Assembly (NCBI GenBank): GCA_004297845.1
Contig: SCSP01000007.1
Span: 1 to 32,796 of the forward strand
Source of the DNA: Bacteroidota bacterium
Lineage (GTDB): Bacteria; Bacteroidota; Bacteroidia; Palsa-948
Length of the DNA stretch: 32,796 bases
Direction of reading: 5' to 3'
A program made the translations under genes and the position numbers. Shown here in pieces: positions 15,850-23,311 of the stretch; within the stretch, counting starts at the first letter, position 1; every line of letters starts with the position of its first letter. The notes beneath the pieces were generated by a model. The model had not been told where the DNA came from. It did not search any database and saw nothing but the letters and a program-made list of their open reading frames with translations.

Positions 15850-18528
15850 ATGGATCAGGAAGAAGAAGTTATATCAACCAACAAGTTTAAGAACGCCAGG
15901 AACGAGTTCAGGAAATCACGCCCTGAAACTGAAGAGGAGGATACGTTGATAGAGGAAGACGCTGAAGAAGATGACGATCCCGCTATTGAGAAATCTGAAA
16001 AGACCGGTAAGGCCGGGAAACAGGAGTTAAACAGCGAAACAGCAGCTCCTAAAAGAAAAAGAAAGTTACCGAAAGAAAGAGTAAACCTGTTTCAGCCCGT
16101 TATTAATTTTATCAAAGATGATCGCCTGCACAGGATAACAGGGCTAACATTAATCCTCTCATCCATCTATTTACTTGTTGCCTTCACCTCTTTCCTGTTT
16201 ACCTGGAAAGCAGATCAGGACAAGGTACTGGGATCATGGTGGGAATTATTTTTTGCAAGTGATGAGATAGCGCCTGCTATCAGCGACACAGGGGTTGATA
16301 ACTGGCTCGGCAAGCTTGGTGCGGTGGTTTCGCACCTGTTCATCCACCGGGGATTTGGAATAGCTTCTTACTTTTTTGTGGCGTTCTCTTTTCTGGCAGG
16401 CTTCAGGATACTTTTCAAAACATCTCCTTTTCCGCTGCGTACATTTTTCAAACGTTCCTTGTTTATCCTGTTCTGGAGCTCGGTAGGGATCGGATATATT
16501 TTCCACAACGATTACTTTTTTCTGGGTGGCGCTTTCGGATATCAGACCAGCCTGTGGCTGAATCAATCGATAGGCATCATAGGTACAGGATTCCTGATGG
16601 TGTTTTCGTTTTTCGGGTTCATGGCGATCTCGTTTAACTATGCGTTTGACTGGATGAGAAGCAAAAAATCCGAAGAGGCTATGGAATCCCTCGATACGAT
16701 GGAGAAAAACGAAGTGCTTCCTGCGGAAAACATTGAGATGGAGGTGATCACTGTTCAGCCGATCGAAGAAAAGGAAAAACCGATTGAACTTCCTGTGGAA
16801 GAATCCATACATGAAACAGGGACGATAGAGGAGCCGAAACAAATGACGTTTGAGATGGTTCCCGAAGTGCAGGAAATCAGAACGGAAGAAACGGAAGCAA
16901 ACGAAGAGAATGTCCAGTTTACCGTGGCGCAGATGAATGAAGAGGCTATTGTGGAAGAAACAGAAGACGATCTTTCTTCTTTCGGTGATTTTGACCCGAC
17001 TCTTGAACTTTCGGATTACCAAAAACCTTCCATAGAGCTGCTGAAAGAATATGGCAACAACGAAACCAATGTGAACCAGGAGGAACTGGTAACGAACAAA
17101 GACAGGATCGTAAGCACGCTCAAAAGTTTCGGCATTGAGATCGCCAAGATCAAAGCAACCATTGGTCCAACTGTTACGCTGTATGAGATCATTCCCGCAG
17201 AAGGGGTGCGCATTTCCAAGATCAAAAACCTGGAGGATGACATAGCCCTTTCACTGGCAGCCCTGGGCATCCGCATCATTGCGCCCATGCCCGGAAAGGG
17301 AACCATTGGCATTGAAGTTCCTAACCAGAATCCGGAAATGGTTTCCATGCGCTCTGTCATTGCTTCCGAAAAATTTCAGAACACCTCATTTGAGCTGCCC
17401 TTCGGGCTTGGAAAAACGATTTCCAACGAAACATTCATTGCCGACCTAACTAAAATGCCCCACTTGCTGATAGCGGGAACAACCGGGCAGGGAAAATCGG
17501 TAGGATTGAACGTGATTCTCACTTCGCTTCTTTATAAAAAACATCCCGCGCAGGTAAAATTTGTGCTGATCGATCCCAAGCGCGTGGAATTGACGCTCTT
17601 CAAAAAGATCGAAAGACATTTCCTCGCGAAACTCCCTAATTCGGAAGATGCCATCATTACAGACACCACTAAAGTGATCCATACGCTCAAATCGCTTTGC
17701 ATGGAAATGGACGACCGCCTGAACCTCTTCAATATTTCGAGTACGAAAAATATTAAGGAGTATAACACTAAGTTCATAGACCGGAAATTAAATCCCAAAA
17801 AAGGTCATAAATTTCTTCCTTATATAGTGGTGGTGGTGGATGAATTTGGAGACCTGATCGCACAGGCAGGAAAGGAAATAGAGACTCCATTAACACGCCT
17901 GGCGGCCGTTGCAAGGGCAACAGGAATACATTTGATCATTGCAACTCAGCGCCCATCTGTGAATGTGGTAACCGGTCTTATCAAAGCCAACTTTCCCGCA
18001 CGTATCGCCTTCCGTGTTCAATCCAAGATCGATTCAAGAACCATTCTTGATTCAGGAGGTGCCGATCAGTTAGTAGGCAAGGGCGACATGCTGTTCTCTT
18101 TAGGCAGTGAACTCATTCGCCTGCAATGCCCGTTTGTGGATACTCCGGAAGTTGACGCAGTTACTGATTTCATCGGTAATCAGCGCGCGTATCCGGAAGC
18201 GTTCAAGCTTCCTGAATACATAGATGAAGATGCAGAAGGACTTGATGATCTTGACCCTTCAGAACGGGACAGTTTCTTTGCTGAAGCTGCCCGAATTGTT
18301 GTTACTCATCAACAGGGATCAGCCTCCCTCTTGCAGCGCAAGCTCAAGCTGGGCTATAACCGAGCTGGCAGGATTGTAGACCAATTGGAGTCTGCAGGTA
18401 TAATTGGGCCATTTAAGGGAAGTAAGGCGCGCGAGGTGCTTATAAAGGATCCTGCATCTTTGGAACAATTATTGTCTAAAGCAGATTGGAGCGTGGATGG
18501 TATGGGGGATAATACTCCGATCGTCTGA
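15850..18528 (+). CDS. ftsK: DNA translocase FtsK/SpoIIIE
   Basis: This 892-residue septal DNA pump moves chromosome ends apart at division. Residues 1-80 are charged. Four membrane segments lie between about 95 and 265 (e.g. ITGLTLILSSIYLLVAFTSF, IGTGFLMVFSFFGFMAISFN). An acidic Glu-rich linker runs to ~390. The motor domain follows with IPAEGVRISKIKNLEDDIAL, Walker A GTTGQGKS (residues 543-550), Walker B VVVVDEFGDL and HLIIATQRPSVNVVTGLIKA. The C-terminal gamma winged helix (ASLLQRKLKLGYNRAGRIVD) recognises KOPS-like sequences. Length and layout are standard for Bacteroidota. lolA follows 28 bp downstream, a frequent Bacteroidota neighbour. Confidence 0.96.
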   Translation: MDQEEEVISTNKFKNARNEFRKSRPETEEEDTLIEEDAEEDDDPAIEKSEKTGKAGKQELNSETAAPKRKRKLPKERVNLFQPVINFIKDDRLHRITGLTLILSSIYLLVAFTSFLFTWKADQDKVLGSWWELFFASDEIAPAISDTGVDNWLGKLGAVVSHLFIHRGFGIASYFFVAFSFLAGFRILFKTSPFPLRTFFKRSLFILFWSSVGIGYIFHNDYFFLGGAFGYQTSLWLNQSIGIIGTGFLMVFSFFGFMAISFNYAFDWMRSKKSEEAMESLDTMEKNEVLPAENIEMEVITVQPIEEKEKPIELPVEESIHETGTIEEPKQMTFEMVPEVQEIRTEETEANEENVQFTVAQMNEEAIVEETEDDLSSFGDFDPTLELSDYQKPSIELLKEYGNNETNVNQEELVTNKDRIVSTLKSFGIEIAKIKATIGPTVTLYEIIPAEGVRISKIKNLEDDIALSLAALGIRIIAPMPGKGTIGIEVPNQNPEMVSMRSVIASEKFQNTSFELPFGLGKTISNETFIADLTKMPHLLIAGTTGQGKSVGLNVILTSLLYKKHPAQVKFVLIDPKRVELTLFKKIERHFLAKLPNSEDAIITDTTKVIHTLKSLCMEMDDRLNLFNISSTKNIKEYNTKFIDRKLNPKKGHKFLPYIVVVVDEFGDLIAQAGKEIETPLTRLAAVARATGIHLIIATQRPSVNVVTGLIKANFPARIAFRVQSKIDSRTILDSGGADQLVGKGDMLFSLGSELIRLQCPFVDTPEVDAVTDFIGNQRAYPEAFKLPEYIDEDAEGLDDLDPSERDSFFAEAARIVVTHQQGSASLLQRKLKLGYNRAGRIVDQLESAGIIGPFKGSKAREVLIKDPASLEQLLSKADWSVDGMGDNTPIV

Positions 18529-18556
18529 AACGCCCAAAACCCTTAATATTGATGCT

Positions 18557-19306
18557 ATGAAAGCTAAATTCGTCATTCGTCATTTGTCATTTGTCGTTTC
18601 TATTGCCTACTGCCTACCTGCCCGCCATCTTATATTGCTATTGTTGGCAGGCGGGCTGCCTACTGCCTACTGTTTTTCCCAGCAGCCCAAAGAAGTAGTT
18701 GATACAAAGGCTAAAGCAATATTAGATGAGGTTGCAGCAAAGACCAAATCCTACACTTCGATAAAAGCCGAGTTCGGGTCTGTTACTGAAAAGAAGGTAA
18801 GCAACACCGAATCAAAAGTTACGGAAACACAGTCGGGCACATTGCAACTGAAAGGAGAAAAATACAAACTGGAAATTAAGGGACAGGTAATTTTTTGCGA
18901 CAGCAAAACCCAGTGGACATATATCAAGGAATCAAACGAAGTGCAGATCAACAATGCGCCCGACCCTAAAGCAACCGATGATCCAAATCCTGTGAATATT
19001 TTTACCCTTTACGAAAAGGGATATAAATATAAATATGCGAACGAAGAGGTGATGAACGGAACTAAAGTAGAGGTGGTGAGTCTGTTCCCGCTTGCGCCCG
19101 ATAAAAAAGCGTATCACACGATACGGCTCAGTATTGACAAAATAAAAAAGCAGATCGTGTCAGTCAAGATAATGAACAAGAACGGGACGATCAACACAAT
19201 CACGGTCAAAACATTCATCGCCAATTCCGAAATGCCGGATGCGATGTTTATATTCAACAAAGCGGAATATAAGGGGGTAGAGGTGGTGGATTTACGGGAT
19301 AACTAA
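18557..19306 (+). CDS. lolA: Outer-membrane lipoprotein carrier LolA-like protein
   Basis: This 249-residue periplasmic chaperone ferries lipoproteins from the inner to the outer membrane. The ATG at 18557 is preferred; an in-frame upstream start at 18497 would overlap ftsK. The mature part reads AKAILDEVAAKTKSYTSIKA, SGTLQLKGEKYKLEIKGQ, FCDSKTQWTYIKESNEVQIN and NPVNIFTLYEKGYKYKY, matching the LolA half-barrel. The N-terminus is odd: almost the whole signal region (18568-18670) consists of DNA repeats (four 7-bp units, a 14-bp direct repeat and a GC inverted repeat). It still encodes a usable hydrophobic core (LILLLLAGG) ending AYCFSQ. Co-transcription with ftsK is likely. Confidence 0.88.
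   Translation: MKAKFVIRHLSFVVSIAYCLPARHLILLLLAGGLPTAYCFSQQPKEVVDTKAKAILDEVAAKTKSYTSIKAEFGSVTEKKVSNTESKVTETQSGTLQLKGEKYKLEIKGQVIFCDSKTQWTYIKESNEVQINNAPDPKATDDPNPVNIFTLYEKGYKYKYANEEVMNGTKVEVVSLFPLAPDKKAYHTIRLSIDKIKKQIVSVKIMNKNGTINTITVKTFIANSEMPDAMFIFNKAEYKGVEVVDLRDN
18568..18670 (+). repeat. Composite repeat block D spanning the lolA signal sequence
   Basis: 18568-18595: ATTCGTC, ATTCGTC, ATTTGTC, ATTTGTC. 18604-18617 and 18657-18670: direct repeats of TGCCTACTGCCTAC (itself two 7-bp units). Between these, GCCCGCC (18620-18626) is inverted by GGCGGGC (18650-18656). The layout looks like a short palindromic element sitting between two copies of a target, all within coding sequence. Confidence 0.75.
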
Positions 19307-19364
19307 CAGGGGAAATATTTTCACTTAGGTATGATCAATAAACCCGTAATATTAGGATGGACTT

Positions 19365-19586
19365 TTAATATTCGTCCTCGTTGAAAAAGAAATCCTCCTT
19401 GGTAGGATAATCGGGCCAGATGTCGTCAATAGATTCAAACACTTCTTCATCGTCTTCGATCTCCTGAAGGTTTTCAATCACTTCCATGGGAGCGCCTGTG
19501 CGAAGACCGAAATCAACCAATTCGTCTTTGGTAGCAGGCCACGGTGCGTCTTCGAGATAAGAGGCGAGTTCTAATGTCCAGTACAT
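19365..19586 (-). CDS. DUF2795 domain-containing protein
   Basis: This 73-residue very acidic protein (MYWTLELASYLEDAPWPATK, then ELVDFGLRTGAPMEVIENLQ and a C-terminus WPDYPTKEDFFFNEDEY) is a widely conserved Bacteroidota small protein of the DUF2795 family. Its role is unknown; the fold is predicted as a small helical/HTH-like unit. It is a single gene, convergent with lolA. A TATCTTCG box (19665-19672) lies ~80 bp upstream. Confidence 0.9.
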   Translation of the reverse strand: MYWTLELASYLEDAPWPATKDELVDFGLRTGAPMEVIENLQEIEDDEEVFESIDDIWPDYPTKEDFFFNEDEY

Positions 19587-19664
19587 GTTTTGACGATTTT
19601 ATTTCCCCGACATCTGCCAGGGCAAATTGCTTTATAATTTTTTTGAGTTTCCTCAAATCGTGCG

Positions 19665-19672
19665 CGAAGATA
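19665..19672 (-). promoter_or_regulatory. Candidate -7 box (TATCTTCG, minus strand) of the DUF2795 gene
   Basis: This is the same near-consensus octamer seen before the SWIB gene at 6957-6964. It would give an A/T-rich leader of ~75 nt. Confidence 0.4.
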
Positions 19673-19730
19673 AAAATTTATGATACCAAACAAAGAAATT
19701 GTAAAGAAATTTTATAGGATTTTTTTCCCC

Positions 19731-20279
19731 TTATAAGGAGGGCTTCCAGGGAACCTCTTTCGCTTTAAGGTCCTTGGTGAGTTTGCGGGAAAGGACAAAA
19801 AGGTAGTCTGACAGGCGGTTGAGGTATTTGATGATGCTATCGTCCACCTTTTCTTCGCTGGCAAGTCTTACTGAACACCTTTCAGCTCTGCGGCAAACAC
19901 ATCGGGCAATATGACAGTATGAAGCAATGGTATGCCCTCCGGGAAGAACGAATGAGCGCATTTCGGGAAGAGATTCATTCATCTTGTCTATTTCTTTTTC
20001 CAGTATAGTGATATCTTCTTCTTTTATGTCAGGAATCTTTGCTTTGGATTTGGCAGGATCAGAAGCTAAATGAGAGCCAATGGTAAATAATCGATCTTGA
20101 ATGTGGATGAGTATCTCTTTCGAATGCTTGTCAATATTTTGATCGCGAATTAACCCAATCCATGAGTTCAGTTCATCCACGGTTCCGTAAGACTCGATTC
20201 TGATATGGGATTTTTTAACCCTTGTTCCACCGAGAAGTCCGGTTTCCCCTTTATCGCCTTTCTTTGTATATATTTTCAT
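19731..20279 (-). CDS. Cob(I)alamin adenosyltransferase, PduO type
   Basis: This 182-residue enzyme transfers the adenosyl group of ATP to cob(I)alamin to make coenzyme B12. Family motifs are all present: the N-terminal ATP loop [14 protein letters not shown] (residues ~4-18), [25 protein letters not shown] in the helix that lines the active site, and [13 protein letters not shown]. Length is normal. Its ATG overlaps the stop of the upstream ABC ATPase gene by four bases (ATGA), so the two are translationally coupled, although no functional link between them is known. Confidence 0.94.
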   Translation of the reverse strand: MKIYTKKGDKGETGLLGGTRVKKSHIRIESYGTVDELNSWIGLIRDQNIDKHSKEILIHIQDRLFTIGSHLASDPAKSKAKIPDIKEEDITILEKEIDKMNESLPEMRSFVLPGGHTIASYCHIARCVCRRAERCSVRLASEEKVDDSIIKYLNRLSDYLFVLSRKLTKDLKAKEVPWKPSL

Positions 20280-21022
20280 GCAATTGTCTGTTGTTTACTA
20301 TCTACCGTCAATTTCGATTTTTCAACCGTGATTATGTTTTCATTCAGTCTGTCGGATTCAACCAATCCGTCTTTCAGGCGTACAATCCGATGCGCGTGCT
20401 GAGCAATATCTTCTTCGTGTGTAACCAAAATGATAGTGTTTCCTTGCTTATGAATTTCTTCGAACAATCCCATTATTTCTTCCGAAGTTTTTGAATCTAA
20501 ATTTCCGGTTGGCTCATCGGCAAGAATGATGGAGGGCTTGTTCACCAGTGCGCGTGCAACCGCAACTCTCTGCTTTTGTCCTCCCGAAAGTTCATTGGGC
20601 TTGTGCTTTACCCGGTCGCCCAGTCCAACATGTTCAAGGGCAGCTATTGCCATTTGCAGCCTGTCTTTTTTATTAATACCTGAATAAACAAGCGGCACCG
20701 TTACATTTTCCAACGCAGAAAGTCGGGGCATGAGGTTAAAGGTCTGAAACACAAAACCAATTTCTTTGTTCCGTACTTCTGCCAGCTCATTATCCGACAT
20801 TCTTGCAACTGAAATTCCATTCAGAATATATTCTCCTTTTGAGGGTGTATCCAAACAACCAAGCATATTCATCAGGGTAGACTTTCCGGAACCTGAGGGT
20901 CCCATCAGCGCCACATATTCATTCTTGTAAATATCCAGTGTAACCGAGCGGAGGGCGTAGATCACCTCACTTCCCACCTTATAGGAACGACCAATGTCCT
21001 TGAGTTGGATGATGGTTTTCAT
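20276..21022 (-). CDS. ABC transporter ATP-binding protein (LolD/MacB type)
   Basis: This 248-residue cytoplasmic ATPase energises a membrane exporter or lipoprotein/peptide-handling permease of the MacB/LolCDE/FtsEX class. It has Walker [10 protein letters not shown], a Q-loop in [18 protein letters not shown], signature [15 protein letters not shown], Walker [20 protein letters not shown], and the switch His in LVTHEED. The family usually ends near residue 225. Here an extra tail partly encoded by a 7-bp repeat array follows. No permease gene is adjacent, so the partner lies elsewhere. The promoter box is at 21031-21038. Confidence 0.92.
   Translation of the reverse strand: MKTIIQLKDIGRSYKVGSEVIYALRSVTLDIYKNEYVALMGPSGSGKSTLMNMLGCLDTPSKGEYILNGISVARMSDNELAEVRNKEIGFVFQTFNLMPRLSALENVTVPLVYSGINKKDRLQMAIAALEHVGLGDRVKHKPNELSGGQKQRVAVARALVNKPSIILADEPTGNLDSKTSEEIMGLFEEIHKQGNTIILVTHEEDIAQHAHRIVRLKDGLVESDRLNENIITVEKSKLTVDSKQQTIA
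20284..20311. repeat. Heptanucleotide repeat array E at the ABC ATPase 3' end
   Basis: On the plus strand the units are TTGTCTG, TTGTTTA, CTATCTA, CCGTCAA (period 7, imperfect). It codes, on the minus strand, for the last residues LTVDSKQQT of the ABC protein, a tail beyond the conserved domain. Confidence 0.65.
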
Positions 21023-21030
21023 TGATAGAG

Positions 21031-21038
21031 CAAAGTTA
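21031..21038 (-). promoter_or_regulatory. -7 promoter box (TAACTTTG, minus strand) of the ABC/adenosyltransferase operon
   Basis: An exact TAnnTTTG box lies only 8 bp before the ATG at 21022, implying a leader of a few bases or none. Confidence 0.6.
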
Positions 21039-21085
21039 TTTATTTCGGCTAAAGCCGGATTTGTTTCTGCTTCCTATTAACTACC

Positions 21086-21165
21086 GGGCATTTCTAAAAA
21101 CCCTCTTTTCGCCTCACCCTTCCCTCTCCTCAAGAAAGGGTATAGGGTAGTTTTTAGAGATGCCC
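21086..21165. repeat. 80-bp MITE/REP-like hairpin element
   Basis: GGGCATTTCTAAAAAC (21086-21101) is inverted by GTTTTTAGAGATGCCC (21150-21165) with one G-T mismatch. The interior has pyrimidine-rich CCTCACCCTTCCCTCTCC. It sits in the 272-bp gap between two minus-strand genes. No coding sequence is seen in the gap. Confidence 0.6.
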
Positions 21166-21255
21166 TACCTGAAGGTCGTGGAAAATGCGGCAAGCGTTCA
21201 AAAGAGATTTTACCTGTTGAGTTGTGTATTTAATAGCCAGGACCTTCAGGTCTGG
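21163..21255. repeat. Second inverted repeat (ACCTGAAGGTC pair) next to the hairpin element
   Basis: ACCTGAAGGTC at 21167-21177 is perfectly inverted at 21241-21251, with imperfect extension of the arms (CCC...TGG). GGGCTTTAGCCC (21279-21290) and GGCTAAAGCC (21048-21057) further flank the gap, so the interval is a nest of palindromes. Confidence 0.55.
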
Positions 21256-21294
21256 GTAAAAAAGGCAGGGTGTAAAAGGGCTTTAGCCCAATTA

Positions 21295-22077
21295 TCAATA
21301 GCGTAAGGTGAAATTTTCTTTCACCTGCTCCTTTCGAAAGAACACAATCCCAAGGAAGAACAGGTCAACAGTTAAAGATATGTTCGGATGCGCCTTGATC
21401 TCCTCCCATGCATCTTCCATTTCATCGGACCAATGTATATCATCAAAAATAAAAATGGAATCGTTGCTTGCCCGGGCAAGGCATAATTTGAAATAATTTA
21501 GTGTAGGCGCTTTCCGATGGTTTCCGTCTATGAATACCAAGTTGCCGGCTCCTTGCTGCCGGCTACTGGCTAATACATCCGGAAGAACAACATCAAAATT
21601 GCCAACAATGGGTTCAATATTTTTCAAGCCAAGCGATTCAAAATTCTTTTTAGCTTCTGCTGCAGTGTTCGGACAACCCTCTATCGTAATAACTTGTGTA
21701 TTTGGGTTTGCTGAGGCGAGATAACTGGTGCTGATGCCAAGTGAAGTTCCCAATTCAAGAATGATAGTTGGTTTGAAATGATAAGCAAGCCGGAAAAGCA
21801 ACTCACAATATTTCCTGTTTTTAGCAGACCCCTCAGCAATTTTACTTATAGTTCTTTTGCCCGATCTCCCTGCACCCAGATCCTTTACTTCAATTTTTTT
21901 TTTTGATGCAAGAAGCTTTTTTCTGAGCTGCTCGATTTTGTCAAATGAATAATAACTTCCTTTTTTATTTATTACATCATTGTAAAGCCCAAATACAAAA
22001 GGAGAATGAATGCCATGCCCATTTTTAGCCAAAAACCAATACTTTAGGTATTTAATTAGGAAGGAGAATTGCTTCAT
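21295..22077 (-). CDS. Class I SAM-dependent methyltransferase
   Basis: This 260-residue protein has a basic/aromatic N-terminus (FLIKYLKYWFLAKNGHGIHS) and a Rossmann methyltransferase core. Motif I is ILELGTSLGISTSYLASANP, the acidic loop is VITIEGCPNTAAEAKKNF, and LVFIDGNHRKAPTLNYF and IFIFDDIHWSDEMEDAWEEI follow. It resembles a Bacteroidota family of O-methyltransferase-like proteins of unknown acceptor. The stretch ASSRQQGAGN, just before the LVFIDGNH strand, is encoded by a 7-bp repeat array (21543-21570) and looks like an inserted loop. It is divergent from the asparaginase gene. Confidence 0.85.
   Translation of the reverse strand: MKQFSFLIKYLKYWFLAKNGHGIHSPFVFGLYNDVINKKGSYYSFDKIEQLRKKLLASKKKIEVKDLGAGRSGKRTISKIAEGSAKNRKYCELLFRLAYHFKPTIILELGTSLGISTSYLASANPNTQVITIEGCPNTAAEAKKNFESLGLKNIEPIVGNFDVVLPDVLASSRQQGAGNLVFIDGNHRKAPTLNYFKLCLARASNDSIFIFDDIHWSDEMEDAWEEIKAHPNISLTVDLFFLGIVFFRKEQVKENFTLRY
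21543..21570. repeat. Heptanucleotide repeat array F inside methyltransferase codons
   Basis: On the plus strand the units are TGCCGGC, TCCTTGC, TGCCGGC, TACTGGC: four 7-bp units. On the coding (minus) strand they give ASSRQQGA, a small, polar loop sequence. Confidence 0.65.
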
Positions 22078-22111
22078 GGGGCGAAGGTACTAATTCATGT
22101 TTTAATTTTCC

Positions 22112-22119
22112 TACTTTTG
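22112..22119 (+). promoter_or_regulatory. -7 promoter box (TACTTTTG) of the asparaginase gene
   Basis: An exact TAnnTTTG box ends 5 bp before the ATG at 22125. Transcription would begin at or next to the start codon, suggesting a leaderless mRNA unless translation starts further in (ATG 22221). Confidence 0.55.
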
Positions 22120-22124
22120 AGGAA

Positions 22125-23222
22125 ATGAAAACACTACATACAATTTTAGCTGTTGGCTTGTTTTTCTCTCCTCTCTGGCGGGAAGGGATTGGGAATGAGG
22201 CTTCAGCACAAACCAAACCCATGGAAAACTTCGCCATTGTCATTCACGGAGGGGCGGGAACTATCCTTAAAGATAGCATGAGCCCTGCACTTGAACAGCA
22301 GTATAAAGATAAGCTCAATGAAGCGCTTAAGTCCGGATACAATATTCTTGCAAAAGGAGGGACTTCCATGGATGCCGTTGTGGCAGCCATCAAAGTGATG
22401 GAGGATTCTCCTTTGTTTAATGCCGGCAAGGGCGCGGTGTTTGCCAATGACGGCACCAATTCCATGGATGCCAGCATCATGGATGGCAAAACAATTAAGG
22501 CGGGAGCCGTAGCAGGAGTGCATACCATTCGCAACCCGATAGAAGGCGCAAGGGCTGTGATGGAGAAATCCAAACACGTAATGCTTTCGGGAGATGGAGC
22601 GGACAAGTTTGCGAAAGAGCAGGGACTTAAAATTGAAGACCCAAAATATTTCTTTGATGAGAAAAGATGGAAACAATTCCATGAGATCAAAAAGAAGGAT
22701 GAAATTAAATTAGATCATTCATCAGATACCTCGGGTTCCATCAACCCGTTGGATGTGGAGTTTCTGGGAGATGGTTCAATCCCGCTTACCACAGGCGACA
22801 AATTCGGAACCGTGGGCTGCGTGGCATTGGACAAATACGGGAATCTGGCAGCGGGCACTTCTACGGGCGGCATGACCAACAAAAAGTGGGACAGGGTGGG
22901 AGATTCTCCCATCATTGGGGCCGGAACATACGCCAACAATAAGACCTGCGGGGTTTCCTGTACAGGTCACGGGGAGTATTTTATCCGCAACGTGGTAGCC
23001 TATGATGTAGCAGCGCTTATGGAATACAAAGAACTATCGGTTGAGCAGGCAGCAAACGAAGTAATAATGAAAAAATTGAAAGCTCAGGGAGCCGAGGGCG
23101 GACTTATTGCCATGGATGCGAAAGGAAATATAACCATGCCTTTTAACACCCCAGGAATGTATAGGGGTTATACGAAACAGGATGGAAAAACGTGGATTGG
23201 AATCTACGGGAGTGATAAATGA
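22125..23222 (+). CDS. Isoaspartyl peptidase / L-asparaginase (Ntn hydrolase, plant type)
   Basis: This 365-residue enzyme hydrolyses isoaspartyl dipeptides and/or asparagine after self-cleavage into alpha and beta chains. It reads FAIVIHGGAGTI at the start of the mature enzyme, GGTSMDAVVAAIKVMEDSP and FNAGKGAVFANDGTNSMDAS. Autocleavage occurs before Thr229 in KFGTVGCVALD, followed by AAGTSTGGMTNKKWDRVGDS and GTYANN. A signal peptide with an odd middle (FFSPLWREGIGNEASAQ) suggests export. Its DNA resembles a CCTCTC/GGGAAGGG-type dispersed repeat. An alternative internal ATG at 22221 would give a cytoplasmic enzyme beginning exactly at the conserved domain. Confidence 0.93.
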   Translation: MKTLHTILAVGLFFSPLWREGIGNEASAQTKPMENFAIVIHGGAGTILKDSMSPALEQQYKDKLNEALKSGYNILAKGGTSMDAVVAAIKVMEDSPLFNAGKGAVFANDGTNSMDASIMDGKTIKAGAVAGVHTIRNPIEGARAVMEKSKHVMLSGDGADKFAKEQGLKIEDPKYFFDEKRWKQFHEIKKKDEIKLDHSSDTSGSINPLDVEFLGDGSIPLTTGDKFGTVGCVALDKYGNLAAGTSTGGMTNKKWDRVGDSPIIGAGTYANNKTCGVSCTGHGEYFIRNVVAYDVAALMEYKELSVEQAANEVIMKKLKAQGAEGGLIAMDAKGNITMPFNTPGMYRGYTKQDGKTWIGIYGSDK

Positions 23223-23230
23223 AATCTTCC

Positions 23231-23261
23231 GGTGGAATCCACTTACCGAATTCCAAACCAA
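23231..23261 (+). repeat. 31-bp dispersed repeat, copy 1
   Basis: GGTGGAATC-ACT-ACCGAATT-CAAACCAA matches 25468-25498 at 28 of 31 bases in the same orientation. Its first part, GTGGA-A-TCCAC, is a palindrome. It lies in the convergent gap between asparaginase and PAP2 genes. Confidence 0.7.
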
Positions 23262-23311
23262 CCACTCCATGCCTTTTGACCCGCAAATAAATTTGATGTA
23301 TTTATTTTCTT

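Noticed and set aside
16246-17022. 258-codon open frame on the minus strand opposite ftsK
   Set aside because: It is antisense to the membrane and acidic linker part of ftsK. Its translation is His/Phe/Arg-rich low complexity that mirrors Glu/Lys-rich codons, with no promoter or family signal.
15824-21570. Heptanucleotide arrays considered as CRISPR
   Set aside because: The units are 7 bp in direct tandem without spacers, and no cas genes are present.
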